This document shows, in pieces, positions 53,086-63,777 of a DNA stretch of 64,000 nt. Origin of the DNA: Glandiceps talaboti. Its lineage: Eukaryota > Hemichordata > Enteropneusta > Spengelidae. The position numbers and the translations under genes are program-made. Position 1 is the stretch's first letter, and each line of letters starts with the position of its first letter. The notes under the pieces were generated by a model. It saw only the letters and a list, made by a program, of their open reading frames with translations, was not told the DNA's origin and did not search any database. The stretch is taken from assembly GCF_964340395.1 (NCBI RefSeq), contig NC_135549.1:3606501-3670500 (forward strand), given 5' to 3'.

Positions 53086-53400
53086 TGTAACCCACGATCT
53101 CCTCTAAAATATTGCTCGAATAAAAAATCTACCCCAGATGTAAACAAGAAGGTAGATTTTACCTGAATCTGTCCATTGAAACGGTGTGAATCTTGTCCCC
53201 TGCCCGCGAACAAAATGGCTGCCTTGAAATGTTGCTGTTTTTTTCCTCGCCAACCGGAGCACTATCGAATTCAAGGGCTGTCGCTATGACGACACCGAGG
53301 CTTCCTGCATAAATAGGTAACGTCAGCTAGCAACTAGGTACCCACGTGACATAGTAAGCCAATCATATATGCCGCGTAATGTTGTGTTGTCCTGATGGCT
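53086..53400 (-). promoter_or_regulatory. DYRK2 5' leader and promoter-like region
   Basis: This stretch immediately upstream of the DYRK2 start is less AT-rich than its surroundings. It contains a full YY1-type motif CAAAATGGCTGCC at 53211-53223 (plus strand), an E-box CACGTGAC at 53343-53350 and a CCAAT box at 53359-53363. No TATA box is obvious. The DYRK2 start context itself (ATGGCGGC) also resembles a YY1 core. YY1 cores near the start of transcription are common in housekeeping animal genes, so a TATA-less promoter is inferred. The exact start of transcription cannot be read. Confidence 0.45.
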
Positions 53401-54994
53401 ACCATGTTGACTGGTATTGTCATGTAAACTATATACAGCATGTGACCAGTTTTGGCCAATTATCAGTAGACATTCGATACAAATGAAATTTTACCGGCCA
53501 CTATAGCACTGATCATGCTTGAGCGCCGCTTTGGAATTCGTTACATTGCGTATCACTATAAACACGTTCGACCAACCACACGGATTATATTACACGATTG
53601 CACTTGTTTTTGTTTTAATTTTCTTTCCCCTTCAACATTTAAAAAAAAGTAATTTCTTATCATTTAAACAACTGAAATTTGAAATTAACATACAACTATA
53701 GTAATTATTATTTTATTGTATTATGTGAGGGGGGGGGGGGGGGTCCGCAACATGCAAGGTGGGCCATCAGTAATGAAAGTGTATAAAATCAATAATTGTA
53801 ACTAAATCACAGTAAGGGGCAGCCAGGTACCAGCACTTGCAAACACTATACATGTTTATGGATACAGTACAGGGTTGTAAATGGGACAATGAACTTTAAA
53901 TATAAAGAGAGTTTAAATTTTGACAAAAGTCAAAGTAAATTAAAAGTTAACCTTTTAGATATGAAGGGGAAAAAAGAAATTTGTGAAGTGGACAATACGC
54001 AATAATATTTTAATTGTCCTTTCATTGATATATGTTTATTTTATTCTTAAACTGATGATTGTCATCAACTTTTTAATTGGTGATGAAAAGTTGAATTATC
54101 TACTAATACATGTATCTTTTTTTTATTTAAAATTCCCCTTATTACACAGTATAAAGTCTACTATATATGGTGTAACACCTCACTTTTTTTTTGAATAACG
54201 AAGTTAATTTGCAACTTCAATGTGATACAAATTGTATTTCACATCTAAACTTGAGTAAAACTTTTCAAATTCAACTTTTTACAGGTGTTTTCCACTCTAT
54301 ACATCAGAACTTGAACAGTTTGTAAACAACCCCTTCAACATGTATGTATAAGTTTTACAGTAATGCATGATGCTAGGAAAAATATATAATTTTTTTAAAT
54401 AGAAAAACTGACCTTTCAGGCCTAAAAGTTTACATTTGTAAACCCTATTTTTTTTTTATGGTTTCTGACGACCGTTTGACCAATTGTATATAAATCCTGG
54501 TCTATTAGCAAAGCTTTATTGTTGGCAAAATAGTTCTAATCAACTAACAGTGACATGCAACTAGATGCCTACAGGGATATCAACAGGTGAATGGCAAAAT
54601 ATTGCCAATAGAGGGCGCTATTACATGACAATAGTTAGGTTTTGTAAATCGCACATAATTTCTCAGAAATTTCATACATTTCACTATACAAACTTTGACT
54701 CTTTGCTGAGCCTCTCCTCAGGTGGTATAATTCATCATTGAGAAAATGGTGTAACAAGGATGCCAAGGTTCAATAGTTGTGCTGTAGCATATGAGGGGGC
54801 AGGACAGGTGGTGGGGGTGTATAAACTTGCATGTGTGGTTGACTTTACTGTCTTCTCTACTATAAACTTTGTGAGGGTAGCATTTACCGAAACAAGAAGT
54901 TTTTATACTGTCATGCATATGCATGTTATTTATCATCTTCCTAGAGTGAATAGTTTTAACCATAGACCGTGGGTGGAGGGTCTATGTTTTAACT

Positions 54995-55041
54995 GGTGTA
55001 GATGGTATATATGGGGGTTCAATTTTTATGATCTCTCTGTG
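54995..55041 (+). repeat. Dispersed repeat copy (GTATATATGGGGGTTCA...TATGATCTCTCT)
   Basis: Shares TAGATGGTATATATGGGGGT and TTTTTATGATCTCTCT with the minus-strand segment 56735-56786 (TACAAAGTATATATGTGGGT, TTTTCTATGATCTCTCT). Confidence 0.55.
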
Positions 55042-56270
55042 GAGCCAGCACCACATCAGTATAGTATCTAGACTCATAGATTTTAACATGTAGCATGGAC
55101 TGATTGTTCAGTCACTATTTGGAACTATTAAACGAGTGTATCAGTATCACAGATTCAGCCAGCAGACAGGCTAACATTTGGGCCAAGTTATAAGATCCTA
55201 ATATATATCATTTAGACCTGACTAGTCCTGCTATTGAGTTTCCAAAAATAAACATTCTGACAATGGAAGGTGGCTGATACTTCCATATTCAGACTGACCA
55301 AGACTTTGTACAGGCAGTGATTACACTTTTACAGAAGCCTAGAGTAACGTCGTGTGGGGATATTGACTATCGAAGATGAGAGCTAAAAAGCCTACATAAC
55401 TTGACTCCAGGCTACGATTACATTGACAAAGAGACTAAATTTAGACCCAAAAGTTCAACAATTTGCCATATTAACCACTGAAGGTATACAGAACAAACAA
55501 ATCATCACCCTCATGACAACTCATATATTTTTTGGAGACAAAAGCACAGTAGGTATTTACACTTTTTTTCATGAGGTACTTAGTGCCCAATTGTGCTGCA
55601 TATTTGCCACATGGAATTGTTACTACACCAATGTCTCGACCATGGTATATGTCAAGAGTCTGAAGACACCTGTACACCATCTATGTCCTATGGCGAGGTC
55701 CATTATAAATAGGGTAAATCTTTCCAGATTTAGAATGTGTTAAAAGATGATGAGAAACCTCGTGTGTATGACTTCCTATATGCATTGTAGACACTGAATT
55801 GACACTATTCACAGCATGTTAATTTCAAACAATGACTTCCTTCGTCTCCAGGCCATTTCCTATGCAGACATACACAAGCAAGTTACATGTCTGTTGTTTA
55901 TTGTTATGCAAATTTTATGCAGCCAATGGCAGGATGCATTGAAGGAACTACAGAAAAAGAAAAGGGAAAAACAACTCATAGCCTGTTTGTTGTTGCATAA
56001 TAAAATATCGCCAAGGTTGCCCTGATTGTAGACTTTTATGACTCACTGCCAATATCTGATATTTATAGTATTATTTGTCTACCTGAAAACTCAGAATACT
56101 AAATTCTTTTAGTGGTCTGAGCTGAAAATAATGTCAAGGATCGTGAATATTTTTTTCAAAATTGAGAATCTCCCAAATAGGAAGTGGAATTTCATCATGA
56201 TGGCTATTTTGAGACTTGAATGTAAATACCACTGAAATAAGTTTTCTTCTTTCACTAGAGAATTACTGTG

Positions 56271-56410
56271 AATGACTAACACTACTACACTATTTCACCA
56301 TCCTAACTGACATTTTGATTTTTTTTAATTTTCACTAATCCTTCCTGGAGCAAAAATTCAAAAAACCAAAGTCAGTTAGGACAGTGAAATAGTGTTAGTC
56401 CTTCATGTCT
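56271..56410. mobile_element. 140 bp foldback element
   Basis: GACTAACACTACTACACTAT then TTCACCATCCTAACTGAC on the left is the imperfect inverse of GTCAGTTAGGACAGTGAAATAGTGTTAGTC (in two parts) on the right. The T-rich stretch next to the left arm pairs with the A-rich one next to the right arm. Confidence 0.6.
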
Positions 56411-56701
56411 ATTTGTAGGCTAGATATTTACACATTGTAGTGTCAACACTTTTTTGCACCTCTAGTTATTTGAGTAACTACATTTAGATCCTCCTGTCAC
56501 ATCTAGTGTTGAGACAATGAAGGAGAACAAGTGACTTGTTCAAACATGTCTTTAAAAGTGAAAGTAGAAGAGAATTTGTGAATGGATGTACTCCATGCAG
56601 TACACTCAACCCACTTATACATACATGATGTAAACACAGAAAGTGCACTTGCTATAATGAACTTTCCAAGTAACTTTGACAATAGTCTGGAAACTCTTTT
56701 T

Positions 56702-56762
56702 GTGGACTCATTTTCTACCCTCTCCATCGTACATGGAGAGAGATCATAGAAAATGAACCCAC
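56702..56762. repeat. Short hairpin with 5 bp loop
   Basis: GTGGACTCATTTTCTACCCT+CTCCAT (56703-56727) pairs with ATGGAGAG...TAGAAAATGAACCCAC (56733-56762). A cruciform could form. Confidence 0.6.
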
Positions 56763-57871
56763 ATATATACTTTGTAGACCACTCTGACAACAACATGCAT
56801 GCTAATGAACAATTGACGTTTCTTCTGAGACTATCGAGATATTTGGTTTTTAGGTGATGATGGCACCTGCCTTTAATTTGTATTTTGACTGACTTGTGAA
56901 TAAAAATACAGTGACTTAATTCAAGATAGGCACATTGTTTTTATCAGTTCATAGTCTAGAATATAAGGATATAGGAGGGGGAAAATGCTTCTGTTATTAA
57001 AAAATAAAGGAACTGAACTGAACAAAGAGAATGTATTAGATCTACTGACCTTACTATTTGATCAGTTCATCTGTAATGTTGAACAATTTAGTAGATTTTG
57101 TAATATGTGTGTTGCTAGTGGATTAACTCTATGTCACCAATAATAGCTGCCAAATATAGCAATTTCATTGCTTTTATTATTCACCACAACTGAGACTGTG
57201 AGGGCGCTGTTCTTCCGTCTGTGTGTCCCATGGGAGAGTTACCATCACTGTATTACTACTAGTCTATTAAATCATGAAACATTGCTGTGTTCCACACCGC
57301 ATATTATGGAGATTGCGGGTCCTTATCAATATTATTATATATTGGATGGTCAGTAGAAGTGTTCACGCATGTGAATGAAATATCATCACTCTGCCTTCGC
57401 AAAAAGTTAAAGTTAGTCTGTTATTAATCTTTCTCTAATCATCCCAAATTCAATAATTTTATTGCATAATTTAATAAATCAGTTTTCCTCCAAAAAATTA
57501 CCAAAATTCATCGCTGAAAATGGTTTGAAGGATTGATCAGATTCTGATGGCTAATACTTGGCTTCAAAGTTTTACAATTTCAGGGGTTGTAAAATTTTGT
57601 TTCTACTTCATAAAAACATTCCTTTGTTTCAATTCCAGGTATAGATTTTTCCACTTGTGTCATCCATCTCTATAAATACATTCTATAAGCATATCAAGAC
57701 TTGTGAGGGCGCTGTGACAATGGAAGGAAACAGAAATCTGAACTGGAAGACCTTCAATAGGTCAGCCAACTTGGAGGGAGTGAAATCAAATTGTTCTGAT
57801 GCTAGAAAAGTGCTTTAAGTTATAAACCCTGCTGGTTATTCTTGTATTTTGTGCTTGTCTTCTTGAATTAT

Positions 57872-57922
57872 TTAACTCTTGGCAGCATCTTCTTTGAGAG
57901 TAACTGTTCTGTTGAAAACCAG
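57872..57922 (-). CDS. QARS1: QARS1 terminal exon with stop codon
   Basis: Contains 16 codons and a TAA stop, encoding [16 protein letters not shown]. This matches the conserved (L/F)VFNRTV(T/S)LKED end of animal GlnRS. The acceptor is CTTCACAG. A possible polyadenylation signal (AATAAA on the minus strand) lies at 57458-57463, which would give a 3' UTR of roughly 0.4 kb. Confidence 0.95.
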   Translation of the reverse strand: MVFNRTVTLKEDAAKS

Positions 57923-60900
57923 CTGTGAAGGAGAAATGAAATAAACAGGATATTTTTATTGTAATTACAAACATTCATTGAAATGACGTTCATATTATGA
58001 AAAGGTATAGAATTTGTATCCATCATTGAAAAACACCGTTGTCAACATCTGTATATCTCTGGTCATGATGTGTTCTCTGAAGAGGTCTGTGAGACTATGT
58101 CTATCACTACATACTTTTATCAGTATTCCTGCACCTTATACTTACATGATCTGGTGTACTGTCTGGATCTATAGAAAAGTAACCAATTCTCTCAAACTGG
58201 TACTTGTCATAGACCTTAGCACCTTTGACAGACTTGTCTACCAGGGCATCATAGATTACATGGAGTGTGTCCTGTTGTAGAGATCAAAACTATACAGTAA
58301 AAACACTATGTGGAGTGTGTCCTGTTGTAGAGATCAAATCTATACTATGTGGCGTGTATCCTGTTGCAGAGATCAAACTGCAGAAACACTCATTCTAAAA
58401 CATATCTACCATTTCATTTGGTTCAAGGTATAGGAAATATTGGATATGTTACATTTCAAATCAACAAAAGCAGTGCAATAAACATCATAGAATTCCTATC
58501 CATAAAGTCTCTGACAGTGAGACACAACTGGGAAACACAAGGGTTTCTGTCACTTCATTGGACAATAAAAGTCGATGATTTTATTATTCAAGACGTCTAT
58601 GTGATTTAGTTTGATATCTTCCAGGGTAACACTAATTTAAAACCACTCTACATTCAGTCATCTTGGTTTAGACAATTTGATTTCCACAAAGCATGTAGGG
58701 GAGTATACACAAAGAGGTGATAAAAGCTAGACCAAGAAAGAGGGCCAGTAACTTATGATATTACAGTCAGGAGAGGTGTTATAAGCTAGACTAAGAAAGA
58801 CAGCAAGTAACTTACGGTATTACAGTCAGAAATAAAACCACCTGGAACTTCACTTAGATCTTCTGGGTTCTTGTGTTTGAATCTGTGACAAGAGGAATTT
58901 GATTGTTTAGATGTCTATTTTTTCACCTTGTGTCAAATTAGCTTTCTGTAGAATCTAAACTTTCTCTCTGGTGTGTTGTCAAATGTAAATGTTTTCTTGG
59001 TTCAATTTGAAACATTTTTATCTTGATTGTTCAATTAATGGTGTACAGATTGTGAATTTGACAATTAGTAATTCAGAGTTTTTAGTCAATCTTATTTGAT
59101 AAGAAAGAAAAATGATAAAAATGTAACTCCTGGATTATTGCCTTTTGTATGTACAAACAGCTGTACCTCACCAAACTATCAGAGTTCCTAGCAAAAAACA
59201 GGTTATCTTTTCTTTTTTCAAAGTTCTACCATAGTGAAAGTCAAATAAAGTAGAAATGAAAATAAAATAATAGAATTTCTGCTACTCACAGTCTGTCATA
59301 AAGTCGGATTTCACAAGTGATTGGTTTAGCTACCCAGTGAATGAAACCTTTAGGTTTAGTGGTTTCATTTAGTGGTTTACACGTTACTTTGAGTTCTGTA
59401 ATTTTACCATCACTGTCCTTGATAACCTCATCCACACAGATGACATAACCGACATGTTTCAGACCCACTGCTTGGTCTGTAGTTAGACGACGATAGTTCT
59501 TGTCTGCAGACTAGCAACAAATTGTGAAAAAAATAATTTGACATTAGTCCTCAAAATTGTTGATTGTAAAGCTTCAACTGAATATTCAGTCACATCAAAG
59601 CCTGTTGTTACATTGACTGGAGCTTTAATGTACAGCTTGGCAGCCATTTTGAATTTGTTTGAAAAGAGATATTTTGTTTCTTGTTCCACCATTTATGTGG
59701 AATCTGAACATTTTCCTTGATATTTCAAAGTTTAAAAATTATTGTACTAGTAAATGAATCTTTTTGTTTCACATTTGTTCATACAATGCTATGAGAAATA
59801 GAAGTATACAAGCTCCAACTTTATGTTGTGATTTGTTGTCATGGACACCAGTAAATATTTCATTTTTGTTGATTGTCAAAAAAATTGTTTTGATGTTTCA
59901 TTGCATAGTCTATAATCATGCTTTTGTCCTTTTTTTCTTTTTATTGATTCAAATATGCATACTATCTTGGAGGAAAGATTTTAAAAATTCTGACTTCAGT
60001 GGTGTTGTATTTTGTTGTTATGGCAACAGGCTAGCACAGTTAAAAATTTGCAACTAGTTGTGAGTTTATAAACAAGGACACAAAATTTACCATAACAACC
60101 AGTCCCCCTCTCATTTTAGTCGTAAGTCAATAAGACACTGAATAAAATGACAGCCACAGGTAATCAAACATGAATACAACATTTTACTCTGAAGGTGAAA
60201 TCATTCATGCAAGTATTGACATACACAATCACTAATGTGTTTAACAGTAGTAATTATATGCTAATGGTAGCTGTATCTTAAATGAACCAAATCAGTGACT
60301 CACTCTTTCAGAAGAGTTTGCTTCAAAGGGCCATTATCTGTTAGCGGACGATATGCACACTCAACCACAATCAACAGTCTAAATCGTTTAACCTACAACA
60401 ATCGTACTTCTAAGAAGTCTAGTTTCTTGAAAAAGACATTACATGTGGGAATTATTCTCTTGGGAAGAATTTGCAAACAAATGACTTTTTTTCTTCTCAT
60501 TCTTCAACATGGTAGGAAACGTTACAAACTTTCATTCTCCCACCACCCCTCCTAAACCCCTATTCACTTATATATTTGATAGTTGGATTAAAATAACGAT
60601 TTTAGTCTCTGATTTGAGTGCTTTACAGGAAAAGTAATAACATGAATTTCAACACCATGGGCATTCATCAAGGTATGCCCCCCCCCCCCCCCCCCCCATA
60701 TCACAAATACATCAGTTTTGATAGGCACAAACGAAATCTAAATCACAGTATGTCCATTTTTCTTCCTTTTTTCAAAGTTTCTCACCACCTTTACCAAAAT
60801 TTCCAAACGATTAATATCTTAATTGAAGCCAAAATATCAGTACCTTTAAAAATTCATCCAAAATTTTCTGGACAAAATGATCTTTGTAAATGTTGTTGTA

Positions 60901-63777
60901 TACATATGAAATAAGTTGTCAATATAACCTTTTTCAAGTTATGGTGATACACATCAACCCTTGAACCCCTTCCACCAAACCTATACTTCATAGTCAGTAA
61001 CATACATGTTTACAATTTTGATTTTTGACGTTTGGGCTCCAATGTGTTTTTACAATTATACTGAAGTATATAATTTACATTCACTATACGACTAATATAT
61101 TTACTAGAGGTTACATTTAATCAGTTAGTACCCAATCAACATAGAAAGAACCATGTCAAATATCAGGAGGGCTTATAACTAACCAAGGATGACCTTTGAC
61201 CTGTGTCAGTTAGTCAACATGGAAAGAACCCTGTCAATTGACAGGAAGGTTTGTAACTAGTTAATGATAACCTTTGACCTACCTCCTTAAAGTCAGTCTG
61301 TTCAATATATATGGTTGAATCAAATGGTAATTTGTGTGTTCCTTTGCTGCTGTCATGTGGGATGTTAGGCACATCTACTTCCTTTGGCTGGAAAACAGAA
61401 ATAATGATATCTAAACATTAAAATCTGAAAAAATAGACTCAATATTAATGAGTCAGCTTATGTCTAAAAAGTGACTTCAACTTAAACAATTGCGAAAAAG
61501 TTAGCAGTATTTGTGTTACAATCATTGCTTCTACTGCATTGTCTATGTAAACTACCAGGTAGTCTTGCCAGTTAACAATGGCAAACTTTCCCCCTGTCAA
61601 GTCAATAGCTTCAATTATGACAGAAAATTGAAAAACTATACTACAAAAGTTAGTGATGAAGTTATGACTGACCATTTGACAGTACTTACAACCCTTTTCA
61701 CTGAACTGCAATAATTGAGTCATAAAAAGTCTATTGTTTATTTGCCACTAGGTGGCAGTACAGTCTACTATTAACTGGAGTAAGAGATAAGGAATTCATG
61801 TCTAATGACTTGTAATAGTTCAGTGAGAAGGGTTGCAGGTACTGGCAAGAGACCAGAATATCAACAATTGATATAATTACAATGTGATTACTTACAGCAT
61901 CATCAGGGAAATTAGTGATAGTGACTTTAACAGGATCCTGTACAGCCATAGCACGGGGTGCTGTGTTGTTTAACACATCACGCACACAGGACTCCACCAT
62001 GGATGGATCTATGGTGACTTGTGCCATTGTGACTCCAACCTATGAAGAGATGGAACCATAGATCTTAACATTTTGGCTGCAGTTTTTAGAATGCTGGTAC
62101 CACAAAATGTGATAAAATCATCCAACACATTTTAACAGATTTTCACTGGAAACATTATTTAATGATTGGTTACTAGGGAACCTGGATTAATTCAATTTCT
62201 AAAGTACAACCATGATTTCAGTACTTTTTTGGATGGACATGTTTGGTCATTGTTATTTTCAATTTCTAACTTTTATATCTATTAGGTGGAAGTTTATTTT
62301 GTTGACAAAGAGATAACAAACCTAGCCTAGTCTTTATCACAACATAGATCAATTAAGAAACATGTTTTAAAAATGTGTTGAGACTGAAAAGTGTTATTTA
62401 TACATTTGATCAAATGTAATTCGAAAATGGTTTAAAATGAAAGTAAATGCTCGTCATCATGTGTACTCAAAGATTTATCAAGTCTGTCCCTAGAGGGCGC
62501 CACACCACTGTAATGTAAATACCAAAACAATACTTGACAAAGATGTGACTGATCTATTCTTTAAACAATGGCTGCTTCAAACAATAGGTTGTTCTGAACA
62601 ACAGTAAGTGACATTGCTGTCAGAGCTAATAAACCTACATTGTCTAAGATTATACAAATCAGGTTTTTTTTTCCACTAAGCCTACATGAATAACAAGAGT
62701 TTGATGACGTCAATTGCATCTCAAAATAAAACAGTTCTGCTGTCACACTGGATTTCTTCTGTCTGTGTGTACAATGGATTGCAATGCAAATAGCTTTTTT
62801 GTAAAGATTGTCAAGGAAATCAATGGCACAGTGACAGAAAACATCCATTACTTGTGTGCTGGATTTCTTTGAACTCTAAGGTACAATAACACATCATGAA
62901 GGACTTGAAAGAGGAGCCATTGACAATTTACTAACAGCATAGATCATTATACTGAATGTATTGCTAAGTGCAGAACTTAATTTATCAGCCAACAATATAA
63001 CATATTAAATTTGTATTTATGTTTTGTGGATTTATGAAGAGATATGTAACAAAGTTTAAAGTTTCAATATATCCAGCAGTATTTTAAATTGATGTACACA
63101 AAAAGTGACCATTTATCCTTTTCAGTACAAAATGTACAACACTGTACTTTTCCCACCAAAAGTATTCTCATAAAAATTCTTGTTTTGCAGTAACGTTTTG
63201 CAACAACTTCGTTTTTTTATTGTAGGTCAAAGTCAAAGAAAAAGCCTTCTTTACATAAAGTCAAAATTTTTGTAGAAAGTAAAAATGAATTCACAAAAAC
63301 TCCACTATAAACATACTCTTTACGAGCCCCACTTTGTTATCACAAGAAAGTAGATGGTCTACACTATGTAGCAGTACTATAAATTATATTGCACCTCTAT
63401 TGATCTATCATGTCTTAGGGTCATATATAGGGTATTTTTGGACTTAAAACTCATTACCATCATCTCATTAGGTTGCCATTTTCAATCACTTTTGAAAGAA
63501 ACAGATCAGGGAATGTTTGTTCCCTTTTTATTTCCTCTAATTTTTCATTTCATTATGATATGCAAGTACACTGACATGAACACTGCACAGTGTACTGTAC
63601 ACAGTCATAGCAAAAATAATGTCATACTAATCATGTTTTTTTCTTCAAATGGTAGACAAATATCAAATATGAATGTACTAAACACTTACCTTTGCACAGA
63701 ATACATTGATGGCTTCAGCTGGGAAACCACGACGACGAAGAGCAGTCAATGTGAACAACCTTGGGTCATCCCAATCT
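57872..63777 (-). CDS. QARS1: Glutaminyl-tRNA synthetase, C-terminal seven exons (gene span; 5' part beyond window)
   Basis: Cytoplasmic glutaminyl-tRNA synthetase charges tRNA-Gln with glutamine and in animals sits in the multi-synthetase complex. Seven exons join to about 266 residues, roughly the last third of the roughly 775-residue animal protein: the end of the class I catalytic domain ([15 protein letters not shown]) followed by the anticodon-binding beta-barrel domain ([58 protein letters not shown]). Reading from high to low coordinate, exons are 63690-63777, 61896-62039, 61283-61387, 59290-59510, 58816-58882, 58146-58271 and 57872-57922. Phases agree at every junction and each intron has GT-AG ends. 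The catalytic HIGH and KMSKS-type motifs lie outside the window. No frameshift or missing block was found in the part present. Confidence 0.96.
58146..58271 (-). CDS. QARS1: QARS1 exon: penultimate, [15 protein letters not shown]
   Basis: Contains 42 codons in phase 0/0 encoding [20 protein letters not shown] and [20 protein letters not shown]. The (F/Y)QFER(L/I)GYFS(V/I)DPDS motif is diagnostic of the GlnRS C-terminal region. Acceptor is CTCTACAACAG and donor GTAAGTAT. Two further copies of the acceptor and the first bases of this exon lie in the intron upstream (58311-58346, 58350-58378). Confidence 0.95.
58261..58378. repeat. Three-copy duplication of QARS1 exon 5' edge and acceptor
   Basis: TGGAGTGTGTCCTGTTGTAG followed by AGATCAAA occurs at 58261-58295 (real exon edge and acceptor) and 58311-58346, and as TGGCGTGTATCCTGTTGCAG at 58350-58378. 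On the minus strand each copy offers an (T/G)CAACAG-type acceptor. Confidence 0.9.
58717..58834. repeat. Two-copy 60 bp duplication spanning QARS1 exon 3' end and donor
   Basis: AAGCTAGACCAAGAAAGA...AGTAACTTATGATATTACAG (58717-58774) repeats as AAGCTAGACTAAGAAAGA...AGTAACTTACGGTATTACAG (58777-58834). The second copy contains the real donor; in the first the donor GT reads AT. Confidence 0.9.
58816..58882 (-). CDS. QARS1: QARS1 exon: [16 protein letters not shown] segment
   Basis: A 67 bp exon whose first base completes the split Leu codon, then 22 codons [20 protein letters not shown] plus NT. Acceptor is TTGTCACAG and donor GTAAG. The sequence matches the F-HKNPED-(T/S)EVPGGF(L/I)SD segment of animal GlnRS. 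A diverged copy of its 3' end and donor lies about 60 bp below it (58717-58774). Confidence 0.94.
59290..59510 (-). CDS. QARS1: QARS1 exon: beta-barrel core (VGLKHVGYV ... CEIRLYDRL)
   Basis: Contains 73 codons plus two bases; starts phase 0 after GTTGCTAG and ends inside a Leu codon before GTGAGT. It encodes [20 protein letters not shown], then [17 protein letters not shown], and [20 protein letters not shown]. The KPK(A/G)FIHWV motif and CE(V/I)RLY(E/D)RL motif are hallmarks of the GlnRS anticodon-binding domain. Confidence 0.96.
60678..60697. repeat. C20 homopolymer run in a QARS1 intron
   Basis: Twenty consecutive C residues. Confidence 0.95.
61130..61282. repeat. Two-copy 78 bp duplication next to QARS1 donor
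   Basis: Both copies share CAACAT(A/G)GAAAGAACC, TGTCAA, CAGGA, GT(A/G)ACCTTTGACCT-like ends. The second copy ends at the donor of exon 61283-61387. Confidence 0.75.
61283..61387 (-). CDS. QARS1: QARS1 exon: beta-barrel segment ending EQTDFKE
   Basis: Contains 35 codons in phase 0/0 with acceptor TGTTTTCCAG and donor GTAGGTC. It encodes [26 protein letters not shown], matching the VPN...PF...(V/I)(F/Y)IE(R/Q)TDF segment of GlnRS. The donor abuts a two-copy 78 bp tandem duplication (61130-61282). Confidence 0.94.
61745..61758 (+). promoter_or_regulatory. CTCF-like motif in QARS1 intron
   Basis: CCACTAGGTGGCAG fits the bilaterian CTCF core consensus at all its fixed positions. Occupancy cannot be known from sequence. 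Confidence 0.4.
61896..62039 (-). CDS. QARS1: QARS1 exon: start of anticodon-binding domain
   Basis: Contains 48 codons in phase 0/0, bounded by acceptor CTTCATAG and donor GTAAG. It encodes [20 protein letters not shown] followed by [20 protein letters not shown]. The [17 protein letters not shown] block is diagnostic of eukaryotic GlnRS at the junction between the catalytic domain and the beta-barrel domain. Confidence 0.96.
63690..63777 (-). CDS. QARS1: QARS1 exon: end of catalytic domain (first exon in window)
   Basis: Contains 29 codons after one base that completes a split Arg codon. It encodes [20 protein letters not shown] and [10 protein letters not shown], the strongly conserved helix-rich segment just after the catalytic loop of GlnRS. 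The acceptor follows a pyrimidine tract ending CTCTCTCAG and the donor is GTAAGTG. The exon ends in phase 0. The preceding exon is beyond the right edge. Confidence 0.95.

Larger units (their letters stand above)
53401..57871. other. Intergenic interval between QARS1 and DYRK2
   Basis: Contains a G15 run (53729-53743), a CTCF-like motif CCAATAGAGGGCGC (54605-54618), a dispersed repeat in opposite orientations (54995-55041 and 56735-56786), hairpins at 54961-54986 and 56702-56762, and a foldback element at 56271-56410. The QARS1 3' UTR probably occupies the right end. No coding region recognised. Confidence 0.5.
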
